This document shows, one piece after another, positions 23,599 through 34,965 of a DNA stretch of 64,000 bases; within the stretch, counting starts at the first letter, position 1, and each line of letters opens with the position of its first letter. Position numbers and translations under genes: made by a program. The notes under the pieces are model-generated. The model saw only the letters and a program-made list of their open reading frames with translations, did not search any database and was not told where the DNA came from. The DNA lies in assembly GCA_033085395.1 (NCBI GenBank), contig JANQBS010000031.1, positions 62,001 to 126,000 on the forward strand, in the 5' to 3' direction. This DNA is from Xanthoparmelia taractica (Eukaryota; Ascomycota; Lecanoromycetes; Lecanorales; Parmeliaceae).

Positions 23599-24366
23599 TC
23601 CGCCTCAGACTGTATGCCTTCGCAGGATTGATGTTTGCGAAAATACTGGCCTAATATGAAATACTTCGCTTGTTATTAAGATTATGAAGTAGGCACTAAA
23701 ACAAGCCATCCATCGATCATGTCATCTTGATGAATTATCCGTAGTATCAGACCGTCGAACATTGTCGATCCAAGAACATCCCAAACGACAATTTCCGCGG
23801 TCTCGCTCTCGAATGGACTGCAAGAAGTTTGGATCCGACGCCCTTGTACTCTCGCAGCCAATTATCAAGGCATAACCAATTATCAACCACACCGTACGAG
23901 GCGACTGCAGACTGAGTCTGTGTTGTAAGGTCAGATTCTATGAAAGGAATCTAGTAAAATAAGAACGTGCAAGAGGTTAGCCTTTTGCTGACATTTCTTC
24001 CAACACATTCAAAGGAATCCGCACTGCGTCACTGTAACTTTTCATCCGATATCGAGGCAGACCAACCCGGTACGAGAGTGACAACTTGCTATTACTAGAG
24101 GCGCTCTCGGAAGGACTGAAAGTTTGAAATCGCGCTTCACCGTATGCTTGATTATCCGTCCGTCAAAAAAATATAGGAACAGTGAATTGGGCAAGGACTT
24201 TCTGTTCATGTAGAACCTTCGTGGTGGATCTACCAAGGATGCAACTCAATGGTCGTATGGATGGGGATGCCTGTAAGCTGATAAATATACCCTGATGTAC
24301 ACAGCATCCTTCTATACAACATACCACCGCCCATTACCTGTACACTCCAACGTTGATATGTAAACG
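23599..24366. other. intergenic, no supported gene
   Basis: Nothing recognisable; the right end is the 3' flank of the DNA glycosylase gene. Confidence 0.5.
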
Positions 24367-25998
24367 TCAAGCAACCTTGCCGCTGACCCTACCAGATCTT
24401 CGACGCTCACTCTTCTCTGGTTCAGGTTTGGTCTTGGTTTTATTTGTATCAGCCTTTGCCTTGCTCTGCTTCTTCGACTCCGCCGCTTCATTGGAGTCGG
24501 CTTTGGTATTTGCTTTCCGCTTTTTGCTAGCCGGCGTGCTCTCTTCCACGTTGGACTCATGGCCATTCACAGCAGACTGTTCGTCTTCTGTCTTGACAGT
24601 ACGCTTCTTTCCTTTTGACCCTTTCTTCGCTGGCTCAACCTCTGTTTCATCTTTCTCCTCTTCCTTGGTCTTCGAAGCTTTCTTACCGGCCTTCGGTTTC
24701 TCTCTCTTCTCACCGTCAACATCCTTTGGGCCCGCCTCATCTTTGATGTCTCCCGCCACTGGTCCGGTCTTCTTCTGTACGCTAGGAACCACGCAGCTGG
24801 TCCTCCCACCCACTGTTAGGTGGACAAACTTCGATCCGTTGGGCAAGGTTGTCGAGCTATCTTTCTTGCCTTTACCCCATCGATGTTTGAAAAGCCATTC
24901 CTCCGGAAATTTGCTGGAATCTGCTAGATTGTCCACAGCGAAAGAGCAGATGTAGTGGATGGACTTGTGCAGTTGTTTGATTTGGGCTGGAGTCAGGGTG
25001 TTACTGTATTGCTCAGGGTGAATCTTCGCATCATACATGATTTCGTCTCTGTGGACCCAAATTAGCATTAACAGCAACAGCGTCGTGGCCATAGTAAGAA
25101 TTAAGGAGCACGCACCCAACCCAATTGCCAATACCACTAATATTTGCTTGATCTAGTAGCAGTGCCTTGACGGGGACTCGTTTGTTTCCTAGCTTTTCAG
25201 CTAGCCACTCTTCCGTCACAACATCCTTATCAATGACGGGATCGGGACCGTTCTCCACCAGCGGCGAGACATTCCGAATCTGATCAGCAGCACAGTCGAT
25301 CAGTCGGATCCTTGCGAATCTCCGCAAGTCGACGAACGCAGCTTCGCATTTTGGCTCTTCAGCGGTCTCTAATGCAAATTTCCAGTACTTGGGCGGCCAT
25401 TCTGGCGATTCTTCGGGCTTTGCAGGCTTGTAGTAGGCTGTTTCTTCATTTTTGATCTTGAGCCAGCCTGCCATTCCGAAGTGCATTAAAGGATGCGGAG
25501 GCGATGACATGACCATCCTGTAAGAATAATTTAGAGAAATCTCTATCTGATGTTGAGATTTTGGTGCTCATCTGACGTGAAACGACCAGAATTAACTGTT
25601 CGCACAAGCTTGAGCCTGATGCGTCACACGTACAGTAGGAAAAAAACAAGACCATAGCCCAGACCGTCTACCATCAGTGGACAATCCCGTACGGAAATGT
25701 ACTGCTAGGGGAGATTGAAAGAATTGTCTACAAGATGGCCTGAACGTACCAAAAGTATTTGCCCTGCTGTTTGGCATCTAAGACTTTCTTGCCCGTCAAA
25801 GCCTCCTCGAATGCTTCCGCTGAGCATCCGACCTTGCCGTAGACATTTTCATCATGCTGTGCTTTCACTACGGCCAATGTCTTCCCAACAAGATGCTTGT
25901 GTATGTAATTGACAATACGAGCGACTTGCCACCAAGGTGTTAGTAGTGATCTGACCCTTGAAGAATGTAGTAGGAATACCTTCGCCAATCTCAGGCAT
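24367..25998 (-). CDS. formamidopyrimidine-DNA glycosylase (Fpg/MutM family, plant/fungal type)
   Basis: Four exons, 25998-25980, 25924-25750, 25517-25116 and 25048-24367, give 425 residues. The first coding exon is only 19 nt and encodes MPEIGE, which carries the catalytic Pro2 nucleophile (after Met removal) and Glu3. Downstream motifs include a conserved Lys in GKYFW, HPLMHFGMAGWL, and LLLDQANISGIGNWVGDEI, the helix-two-turn-helix that binds the lesion. HPEQ follows. The bacterial C-terminal zinc finger is absent, as in plant and fungal members. Instead there is a Lys/Glu-rich tail of about 150 residues ending RRSGRVSGKVA, likely nuclear-localising. It excises oxidised purines in base-excision repair. 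All junctions are in phase, and intron sizes are 55, 232 and 67 nt. Confidence 0.92.
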
Positions 25999-28950
25999 CT
26001 TGAAGGTCAGAAAACGATGAAATCCACGTAGACCGAAGGACTCGTATCATGCGACGGCTCGCCGATTGCAAACAGCTTTGGAATTCTGATCGGGAGGACT
26101 GCCTTCCTCAGTAAAAAAGAGAGCTACGGTTTCTGGGGCAGGTAGATGGTGAACTTGAGGGACGGAGGACTCCCTAACTCCTTTGAAGCTCAATCAAGGC
26201 GAGCGTCTACGCTGACATTGTGCTTACAGAAGAATTTGGAAAGATGCGCCAATAAAGAACGCGTCGATCTCGCACGGATTTTGCCAAGAGAACCCTTACG
26301 GAGGTTGACACCAAAAATCCTGGACAGCGCTAGTAAAACCCTAACCCTATCCTCGCGCGAACGAGGGTGATCCTGACTGCGCCTTTTGCGCGTTATTAGA
26401 ATTCCTAACTCTTTTACAACAACTAGGTGAGTAGTTCCGAACAGAAATGTGCAGTGATTATATCAACGGCGGGGTAATTAGAATCGGCTATCGAATGCCT
26501 TTCGACTAGAAAAGAGCGACGACGAGAGAGAGAAGAAGACCTAATATTAACCTGATTCCCTTGAGCTCGTTTCAAACTGTCCCTACTTCTGACTTCCTTA
26601 ACACTCTTAATTCCTGCTCGTTCTAAGCGCATGGAAAGAGTCTTCTCTTGATATGCACTCCCCTATCGCTTGTGCAGCTTGACTTTGAACCGGCTTCTTG
26701 TTTCCGTCTCATTGCTACGCTATATAGCCGCGTGGATCGCTTTCAGCTCCACCTCCTCAGTCGAAACACCGACTATCACGATCCTGATCTTTCATGCTCA
26801 AACTTTTATCTTGATGTGCTGGTGTTTGGATGGGCGTTGAGAGGTCTTTAACGTGCACGGATACTGATGGACGGATGCTGGAGCGAGACGCCCAGATATC
26901 TGATAATGTAAAGCCGACCCACTTCACCGTAGATGGAGTAAGTAGATATACCTACGAATTGGCTCTTGTCGATGGTACCTATACTTTAGGATTGAGTATA
27001 GCGCAGAGTCCGATGTCTTTTTTGACTTTCACCATGTCAGGATAGGTTCCCAAAACCTACGAAGAATGACTCCTTTGTCATTGACGCGATGATCTCGGCT
27101 CATTCGGCCCGCTTCCTAATATCTTTTCAAAGATGATGGCTGCGGTAGTCTTGGGCAGGATTTGGGGGAAAAACAGTCGTGGGGCCCAACTCAGCAGCGT
27201 GTCTTGCTTTTAACACGGTTGTCACTGGAGGTATTTGTCACTGTTGAAAGTACCCAACTAGGGAGCCTTTACGCCACTTCCTTGAATATATGTCTACAAA
27301 TCAGCATTAGCCTAGCAAAGAAGCTAGACTACCTTTCGTCTAATTTTCCCATGGGTCGTTCCCAGGATCACCAGGATTGGAGATCCAAAGCGTCTTGCGA
27401 ATGACGAATAGGATTGAAATCGAGCACCGCGACAAATTTATAACCCAAAAGCTTCACTTCGAGTTTAGCATCCTCACGTTCCCGGCTCCTTGCGATCCAC
27501 AGCTAGCGCACCATATCCGCTTCGTGCTATCAGTAAAAAAAAGCCCTCAGAACCAGACTTGCCGATCTCGTTGGTGGTAATGGGCAACGAGATCGACAGC
27601 ATGGCTTCCAGGATCGCTCTGGCCGATTGCAGAGGTGTCGGATGTAAAGGAGGCCCAGTCTGGATACGGAACTCTTTTCTTTTCTTTTCTTTTCTTCGGT
27701 CGTTTTGTCTTCTTTTGTGGATAAGAGTTCGTGCGAAAGATCAAGATCTCGGGGGATATGAAGCCAAAGGAGCAGTAAATAGCTGGGAGGGAGGGAGGGT
27801 GACGGGACACTTTCTGGTGAGTATAGGAAGACTGCTTGTCACGGCAGGCGGACCTAGCGGTGTTCTGGCGAAGAATATTTCTAAGAAGCACAGTCAGTAA
27901 GTCACCCTGAGATCTAGCTACCCATTGACCATTCTGCCCAGAAGAATGGGCAGGTTTATTCTATTCTGGGGTTGAATTGGTTTTAATTGTAGAGTAGATT
28001 GCGCCTACTCGTCTGCAAGGCCAACAAATCATGTGCTGACTTCTATAAACTTAACTGAGCTCGCATTGTATCTCCGAGGTGACTTCTGACATGCCGTGAC
28101 TCCATCAGCGTCTGGCTTTTATCGTTCATTATACACACAGTAGCACAGCCCATTGAGGCATGACCGACCAAGGAGTTGAACTGTAGCTACCAACGGGAAA
28201 TAACACACAACATGAGCTCTCTTAAATGGACAGAGTAGGCCTGCTCTGCCGGGTCAAGCGAGAGTCGACCGCGTTGCAGTTGTGAAGATATGCTTAATAG
28301 TGTTCTTGAGGGGAAAGCCTGGGATGTGGGCGCGGGCCATGGCGGCTACTAAGTATGAGGCTTGGACTTGGTATGTCTAAGCCGCCTAAGCACGTTGGAA
28401 GAACGTGTCTTTCCGTAATTTGCAGGGCTAAACCGGCGCCTAGGCTGAGTCATATATGTGTAGAGATGTCTACAAAATCCTCCGACACAAAGACAACACT
28501 GTACGTCTCGAGTTACACCCCTTCAAAGGCGCTATCGAATGTCTCGAAAGTTCGCATTCGGCGGGTCACGATCCAGCATGTACGCAAACTTTTGCCGGTT
28601 GCCCTCCCTTTGAAGGTAGGCGAGTATGTCGGGATTGTCATCGATGATAAAGCTCTTTTGGTCTTTCGAACAAGTCTTCGCCTCGGCGGATCCTGGATAG
28701 TAGTCTTGCGGTGTCAAAAAAGTACGGTTGGTTGTAACCATTATGGGAAAACGAGGTGATTTTGTTTCTCAAATCGCCCATAGTCCTAGAGGTTGGGGTC
28801 GTCAGCATTCCTTCTTTAGGGCGAAAAGTGAAACCTGTGATAATTGTCGAAATCCGCAAAGACCGTATTATACGCTCTCAGAAGACGTTATAGTAGTAGA
28901 CACCATTCACAAAATTTCCCTCAAAATACACAAACGTTAAGTCTTAGACA
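25999..28950. other. accessory intergenic DNA
   Basis: No supported gene in about 2.9 kb. Notable bits: two telomere-like CCCTAA units at about 26338-26350 followed by a CCTCG-CGCGAA-CGAGG hairpin; a (TTTTC)n microsatellite near 27673-27697; a CTGCCCA-GAAGAA-TGGGCAG hairpin near 27939. Overlapping minus-strand frames at 28532-28859 may be a broken coding relic but have no recognisable domain. Confidence 0.45.
27673..27697 (+). repeat. (TTTTC)n microsatellite
   Basis: About five pentamer units in tandem, CTTTT repeated, visible directly in the sequence. Confidence 0.8.
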
Positions 28951-30101
28951 AGGCGTCTTCGAAGTAGTAGACGTATTTAATATATTTATAGCTTTAAATA
29001 ATAAAGAATCCTTCGAAGAATTATCTTTAAGTAATTATAATAAGATATTTATATATCTCTTTCTCTTAAAAGACTTCTTTAAACTAATATTCTTCTTTCG
29101 TAAAATTATAATAATAGCGAAATAGTCTATAAATATAATAGAAGAATTTCTCTATATATCTAAACTATATTAATAGTTAAATAGCTTTATATCTAATCTA
29201 ATTAAAAAGGAAGATATACTTCTATAATTACTATATATCGCGATATATCTTCTATTCTTCTTAAATCTTAAGTAATCGTCTAGGTAAAAAATAGCGAGGT
29301 GATTCGCTAAGACCGAGCTCCCGCACAGGGTTTTGCAAAAAAGAGTAAGGTATCTTATCATGAGTTAAAAATATATAGCTAAGCGTAATACATTACAAAT
29401 CTTTCTTAGGGTATATATTTTCATTAGAGAATCTATAATAGAGTAGGTAAACCTTTTAGTAAGACCTTCATAATCTAATATTAATAAATTCATCGCGGTT
29501 TTATTCAGATATTCTCCGTTTACGAAGCCGATATGAATTAATATTGCTTCGGAGAAGACTTCTAATACTCCGTGGCTAATTTAGATTAATAAAGCAGTTA
29601 ATTCCACTATAAGTTTATTCTTTCGTGATAAAATTATATATACGTGTATAGAATCCCTCTTGAAAAATCTTTATTATTATTAAAACCTTGAGATTTTTTA
29701 AATAATATTTATATTATATATACTTAAGTCTTAACAATAACAAATAGAATATAGTAAGTTTAAGATAAGTAGTATTTTAGCGTAAAAATTCTAAAACTCG
29801 ATAATCTTTTAAATAAGAAGAAAAAGTAAAAACTCTCACTTTCGCGACTTCAGTTCTTTAATAGTAAGAAAGCAAGCTTTTCAATAAAGGTTCGGATTTG
29901 GCTAGCGATCGCTATATCTATAAAGCTCAACCGACCGGCGACCACAAAGTCATTGAATATAGCGTCGCCCTCGCCCTTCTGTTCTTTCCTTTATCTAAAA
30001 ACTATAAAATAACTTAAAAAAAAGTTGATTCCTCGAATCACTCTAATTGCTACGCTTATAATTTTATCACGTGAAATCACCTCTATTTTTAGCTAACTCT
30101 G

Positions 30102-30243
30102 TGTCACGAACGAATGGACGTGTAGTGGGATTAACTGCTTCTATTGTTTTAAACAGGCTACGAAGGCTCTGAAAACTCTTCTCCGAAGCTACATTGATTC
30201 ACACCAGCTTGGCATACGGAGAGCAGATGCCAAAACCGTGACA
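30102..30243. mobile_element. candidate solo LTR (142 bp)
   Basis: The segment begins TGTCACG and ends CGTGACA, a perfect 7-bp inverted terminus of the TG...CA kind found in fungal Ty3/Gypsy LTRs. It is flanked by CTCTG on the left and CTCTA on the right, a likely 5-bp target duplication with one G-to-A difference, which itself fits RIP. No internal retroelement domain or second LTR is seen nearby. Confidence 0.5.
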
Positions 30244-30455
30244 CTCTAGTAGTTTAACGAATTTCGCAATTCTTTTCAAATTTGTAGGGAAATTGATCAA
30301 AACCTCTTCTTGAATATCTTTTTTTTTTTCTTTTGAAGAATTTGACTATCGTAAGCAGGAATTGCTGGCGTTGAGGATTCTTATTGGGTTAGATTTAGGG
30401 ATATCAGCAGATTGGCCATAGGGCTAAGTTAGGGTTCTTTGCTTCGCAAAGCCTA

Positions 30456-31476
30456 CTCGTTAATCCTAGGATATGCACAATTAGGGCTAGGGCTAGCCCA
30501 CCAAAATACTGCCTTTTTTGAATTCTTTTGATAGATCTACTGAAATAGAACGTTCTTATTATTCGAGGTCGTATAATCTAATTGAAAGGCCGTTCCAGTT
30601 ACCACACTAGGCTGTAAGTTTAATTTCTATTACCTTGATTTTTCGTGATAATAATAATAACATTTGCTATTATTATCGCTTTTAATAGGCTTCATCACAA
30701 AAGATCTCATCGTAAGAGATCTTATCGTAAGAGACTTTATTATAGTCGTAATAGTGAGATAAAAGAGATAAGCGAGGCGAACGAGGTAAAAGAGATAAGA
30801 AGACTATTAAAAAGATAGCAAAGAACGTAGTAGAAGCAGAAGTCGTATTGATCTTTTTACGAAGTGAGAGGTCAATAAGGCCCAAAAAACGATAACTTGA
30901 TAGATATCTAGATATTTCAATATTGCTAGCAATAAAAAAAGACGCTAGTAATCGATTATTCTTTTATTATTCAACTATCTATCTATAATTAAGTCATCTC
31001 TTTTTAATAATTCTTTCTTATAGCTAATCAACGATCTCTTCTTTTTCTTCTTCTTCTTCTTCTTTATTAGTATTATTTAAATTAACTACGAGCAGTATAG
31101 GCTGACAAGAGATAAAGTTACGTCACGAGCCCACATCACACTTCGCCTTATCACTCTATCGCATTATATTCTTCTAAATAAGTCTCGCGCGCTAAGATTT
31201 ATTAATAAGTCGAATAAAGGCGTGTTTTTGATATAGTTTAGTCGTCCTAAAGCGCTATATGTGAGAAGTGCAATTATAGAGCTTCACAGTTATCTAATTT
31301 TTTTTTTTATGATTTTACTTCTAGAGGTTTTATTAATTTTTACTTAACGGGCAAGATTCTTTAGTGAGGAATATACTGAATAGTGATGCGATTTGAGCAG
31401 AGGTTAATTGGTGAGATGTAGGCATTTTGGTGATGCTAACCTTAGCCCTAATTGTGCATATCCTAGGATTAACGAG
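30456..31476. mobile_element. TA-flanked terminal-inverted-repeat element, non-autonomous
   Basis: Inverted repeats of about 54 bp lie at 30456-30509 and 31423-31476. The outer 34 bp are identical (starting CTCGTTAATCCTAGGATATG), and inner differences are mostly G/A and C/T, as RIP would give. Both ends abut the dinucleotide TA (30454-30455 and 31477-31478), the target duplication of Tc1/mariner/Fot1-type DNA transposons. The 1,021-bp interior is AT-rich and has no transposase, only short tandem repeats (15-bp units near 30705-30740). It is a MITE-like or RIP-killed deletion derivative. Confidence 0.65.
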
Positions 31477-31532
31477 TAACCCTAATCAAGAAAACTTCTT
31501 TTGCGGAGGCGAAGCCGATACAAAAGCATTTC

Positions 31533-31990
31533 TTGTCCACTAAATACTACGTCAGAGCGCTCCTCGTCGTCGGAGACAAAGCCTCCATCATAGCTATCGA
31601 TGTTCCTCTGGAAATACCCGCGTACTCACTCGGACATCCTATTAGCACGCACGCAGAACAATACTACTTCATCAAAGGGGCTCAAAAGCACAGTCTCCCG
31701 AAGAGCGTATCGGGGGAATACTGCCGGGGAACACGTTCCTATACACGACGAAAGAGCCGTGCAATAAACGACTGAGTACAAGTCGGATGTATGCGGAGAG
31801 GATTTTGAAGCTTAACAAAACAAGTAAGATTATATATGTGAGGATTAAGGAACCGAAGGTCTTTAGAGGGAGAAATGTAGGGAGGAAAAGGTTGGAGGAT
31901 GCGGGGGTTGCGGTGGTAATTGTGGAGGGCATGGAGCAAAGAATTTTGGAGGGTTCCACTATGGGCAATGAGAGTGGAGGGAGATGGTAG
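31533..31990 (+). pseudogene. cytidine/deoxycytidylate-deaminase-like pseudogene
   Basis: Two frames together match a fungal zinc-dependent deaminase. The first (31533 to about 31690) carries STKYYVRALLVV and the HAE zinc motif in THAEQYYFIK. After a -1 shift near 31690 the second frame has LPGNTFLYTTKEPCNKRL, then IYVRIKEPKVF, GRKRLEDAGV and a normal-looking end at 31990. In the family the PC-x-x-x-LS motif is followed by a second zinc Cys; here that position reads MYAERI, so the ligand is lost (a TGT-to-TAT-type change is consistent with RIP). The N-terminus is missing, cut off at the edge of the AT-rich island. It is inactive by at least three criteria: truncation, frameshift and lost zinc ligand. 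Confidence 0.7.
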
Positions 31991-32447
31991 CTAGATTACG
32001 GTTGATCAGGGGGTTTTGGTCATAGCGTCTGTAGACTCCTATGTGAAAAGGAATATGACAGGGAGTTTCTGAAAGTGCAGGGGAGTACTTATCGTAGGGC
32101 GACGATACAAAGAGCGATTAGAGCAATTTTGTCACAAAGCATCGATTCGCCGAGTCCCTATAACCTGGGCTACTGGAGAGGACAAGAGAAAGCAAATATC
32201 TTAGGTTGTCTTATAGACAAAACAAGCTCAGCATGCGATAGAAGGAATAAATAAATCTCTTTTGCAGTGCATTGACTCGATAAGGGCAGGAACTCTCATA
32301 ATGTGACAGTGTCCAATGAGTGACGAAACCCGGAGCCGTAGGATAAGAATTACCATGCGCACAAAATGGTAGGTATGAAGAGCACAATTTTACTCCCAGC
32401 GTGCCCGCGCAAGCCTAGCCTCGACCTCCCAAGCAAAGTATGCTAGA
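31991..32447. other. intergenic, no supported gene
   Basis: Lies between the deaminase relic and the 3' end of the phosphatase-family gene; nothing recognisable. Confidence 0.5.
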
Positions 32448-33518
32448 CTAACCATGTAAGCAGACGTCCCCAACGACAGCTCGATGATCGCTGCTATAGA
32501 TCCCCTTCTCAAACACATTAGGCAACACAGCGTATCCTTGCACATCCCACCAAAGACCATGTCTTGCAACCGCAGAACTGGGGACGCGTTCATAACGACC
32601 ACCCTGAGCTGTGACAGTCTTTTTCGGTCCCAGCCAGATGAAATCAATCCTGCCATGATCCTCTGGGTCTTGAGCTTCGTTAAAACCTGTAAACGTAATT
32701 TCCTCACCATAGCGCTTTCCTGATTTCACGTGCTCGCGGAGATCGCACATCAGATCACTATGCTTCATCTCGAGATAAGCTTCCTGTTCTGGCAGAGAAT
32801 TGAAATCTCCAGCCAAGAAAACTCCAATCTCCTTGGATCGATCCTCTAGCCTATAATCCGGAGCACAATTGGTGGTCCACTGACCTCTGATTCGTTCAAT
32901 TGTTTCGAGAATGAGAAGGACGCTCTGCCTTCGGGCCTTGCTGCCTTGATTATCGAGATGCGTACAGCAAGCAATAACCCGTTGTCCAGTCATCTTGTGC
33001 TCGAATACCCCAACTGTGAGGATGCGAGGACTGCCAGCATCCCACCCTTTGCTTGGTTCATGCGGCGTTGGACTTAACCAGATGTTCTCGAAGTAGAGCA
33101 GAGATAACACCCGGACAGGATACAGAATCGGGCTGTATTCGCCTTTTTCGAGTCCGTCCTCACGAGCGATGCCGATGTGTGCCCAGATCGGACCTGTTGA
33201 AGGGCTAGAGCTGTCTTTGGATACCTGCTGGTCATTTAGGCCAGCCAGGATGTCGACCAGCTGCCCGTGAAGGACCTCTTGTAGGCAGATGAAGGCTGCT
33301 CCGGCCGCAGGCTGAGCGACTGATTCGGGAAATTTTGATTCGTTGGGAGTGCTTCCGGTAAGGAATTGAGTATTGTAAGATAGCTCTGATACTATCAACG
33401 GCAGTCGTTCAGGCCATGGCTTTTCGTTCCTCTCAAGTGATGTTGCAGCATAGCGGATGTTGTGTGTCAAGATGCGGAGGGGAAGTGCTACGTTGGCCAG
33501 AGGCGCAAGGATCTGCAT
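32448..33518 (-). CDS. endonuclease/exonuclease/phosphatase (EEP) superfamily protein
   Basis: A single exon of 356 residues starting at the ATG at 33518 (an upstream in-frame TTG is not a likely start). The fold signature is complete: RILTHNIRY (Asn metal ligand), FICLQEVL (catalytic Glu), THLDNQG with its His, GDFNSLPEQ (Asp/Asn), and the terminal SSDHRAV (Asp-His pair). Members of this fungal subgroup are usually listed as endonuclease/exonuclease/phosphatase proteins, related to DNase I, CCR4-type and sphingomyelinase-like enzymes. The substrate cannot be told from sequence. No signal peptide is evident: the start is moderately hydrophobic but runs straight into the first beta strand. It sits beside the accessory island but is intact. 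Confidence 0.88.
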   Translation of the reverse strand: MQILAPLANVALPLRILTHNIRYAATSLERNEKPWPERLPLIVSELSYNTQFLTGSTPNESKFPESVAQPAAGAAFICLQEVLHGQLVDILAGLNDQQVSKDSSSPSTGPIWAHIGIAREDGLEKGEYSPILYPVRVLSLLYFENIWLSPTPHEPSKGWDAGSPRILTVGVFEHKMTGQRVIACCTHLDNQGSKARRQSVLLILETIERIRGQWTTNCAPDYRLEDRSKEIGVFLAGDFNSLPEQEAYLEMKHSDLMCDLREHVKSGKRYGEEITFTGFNEAQDPEDHGRIDFIWLGPKKTVTAQGGRYERVPSSAVARHGLWWDVQGYAVLPNVFEKGIYSSDHRAVVGDVCLHG

Positions 33519-34006
33519 TATCAAGTAACTTGATCATAAGGCTCGCCTCTGGTCTCTGGAGGTATTATTATTTGCAAGGAGGGTAGATTGGAGCCGAAAG
33601 GCACTTCTGGACGTTTTTGGCCGACACGCTTCACAGGTGCAGATAAGGCGTCAAATGTTTCACAGCCTGTCAAGTGCGTAGAATCAAACCTGTAGGCGAT
33701 CGGCGTGATACGGACACGGTGATGGATTGGCTGGCCCGTCGCGAGACAGCCAATGATAACATGCCAAGATGTGACCACACCACACGTCATGCAGGGGGTA
33801 AGATTGGGTGACACAGCACAATGCCCTATTCGATGCCCCCACTTTTGCTTTAAAAACTGGTCTTCCACCCCAAACCTTGCTCATTATTTCTCCTCCATAC
33901 GCCCGTCAAGACTTATATTGTGTAACCGCTTTCTGGGTCAACAGTTCGCTTTCCCGTCAGTAGCTCGCAATGTTCAACACTACGATCTACTAATTTCCAT
34001 TAGACC

Positions 34007-34579
34007 ATGGTTCCCGCTTTCATGTGGTCGATCAGCGCATTGCTTCTCGCCTTTGCCCTTGTCGTTTTTATCTCCAGGAGTCGACGTCGTATTACACTTG
34101 ATGCCGAGCGTCCAAGTCCATATGACGAGAAGCAGGACGATCTGCCCATAGAGACCCGCCCTGATCCCGCCAAAATCATCCAGTCTTCCAGCACCGAACT
34201 ACCGGAGACAATTACACGTTCGGTGGAAGACCATATCGACCGCGGAGCATGGGTCCTCCGTCTCAGCCATCACGTCTTTACAGAACGTCATCAATGTCGA
34301 CACAACGTTGTCATAATCAACAACGAACTCGAGTATCACCTCAACGTAAAAGGCACCGTGGAGAGATTTGTTGTCAAATTTTACCAACAACGAAGGCCAA
34401 AAATTGTGCCCTATGAGGTTATTGTATTTAAGGAGGGTACATTGGTAAACATGGGAGATGGTGGCGATATCAATTGGGACTGGATGGGCAACTTCGAGAG
34501 GAACGGTACCAAGTTGCTTATCTTCAAACCCTGCGTGGCGGGCGTTGTCTATAAGCAGGATCCATGGCTCGCTTCTTGA
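34007..34579 (+). CDS. hypothetical single-pass membrane protein
   Basis: A single exon of 190 residues. Residues 4-24 form one strong hydrophobic segment (FMWSISALLLAFALVVFIS) followed at once by SRSRRR, so the C-terminal part is predicted to be cytosolic. A polar linker rich in Asp, Glu and Pro (residues 30-65) leads to a globular region with alternating strands (NVVIINNELEYHLNV, FVVKFYQQR, YEVIVFKEG). I recognise no family. A minus-strand frame (34660-34199) covers much of the same sequence; I prefer the plus strand because of the membrane segment and the ATG position, but it is not certain. It is divergent from the EEP gene. Confidence 0.5.
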   Translation: MVPAFMWSISALLLAFALVVFISRSRRRITLDAERPSPYDEKQDDLPIETRPDPAKIIQSSSTELPETITRSVEDHIDRGAWVLRLSHHVFTERHQCRHNVVIINNELEYHLNVKGTVERFVVKFYQQRRPKIVPYEVIVFKEGTLVNMGDGGDINWDWMGNFERNGTKLLIFKPCVAGVVYKQDPWLAS

Positions 34580-34965
34580 AGAGGTGTTGGATGACTGAAT
34601 GACGTGGAATCGGAGGACTTGTAGAATCTTCTGAGATTGTCGCTTGTAGTTCGCATCCAAATCAGGACGGCAGTCATGGCCTCTAGTTTCGAATTACCTG
34701 TATAATCAACCATCCGTGTTTCAGAGACAAAAATAGACAGAGAGTGCATCGCATTTGAGAAACCTAGAGCCAATCGAATGGGGCGGAGGCTGAAGACGTG
34801 CAGCTCAGCCTCATCCGAACTTTCCAACTCTTCTCTTGACAGCTTTGAGAGCTCTGTTCTATATAACTCGAGATTTTCCGATCCGCGCTCTGATGGCAGC
34901 CTTCTGCATAGCGGTCGCTTGAACCTCGCCATACAACGCGCAGCCTCCTGGAGGAGTCCTCCACA

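Larger units (their letters stand above)
28951..31490. repeat. AT-rich island with RIP signature
   Basis: Base composition shifts abruptly to AT-rich after about 28950 and returns near 31500. In 28951-29299 I find no CpA and no TpG dinucleotide at all, while about ten CpG survive and TpA is very common. That is the expected product of repeat-induced point mutation acting on CpA in repeated DNA (established for Pezizomycotina). The island has no long frame, and contains a probable solo LTR (30102-30243) and an inverted-repeat element (30456-31476). Patches such as 29880-29970 are less AT-rich, so several repeats of different ages are nested. Confidence 0.8.

Noticed and set aside
10213..25998. 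A secondary-metabolite cluster linking the Zn2Cys6 factor, dehydrogenase and accessory block
   Set aside because: No polyketide synthase, NRPS, terpene or P450 gene is present; the dehydrogenase is a housekeeping type.
26330..26360. CCCTAACCCTA as telomere sequence
   Set aside because: Only two units; too short to be a telomere or a meaningful interstitial array.
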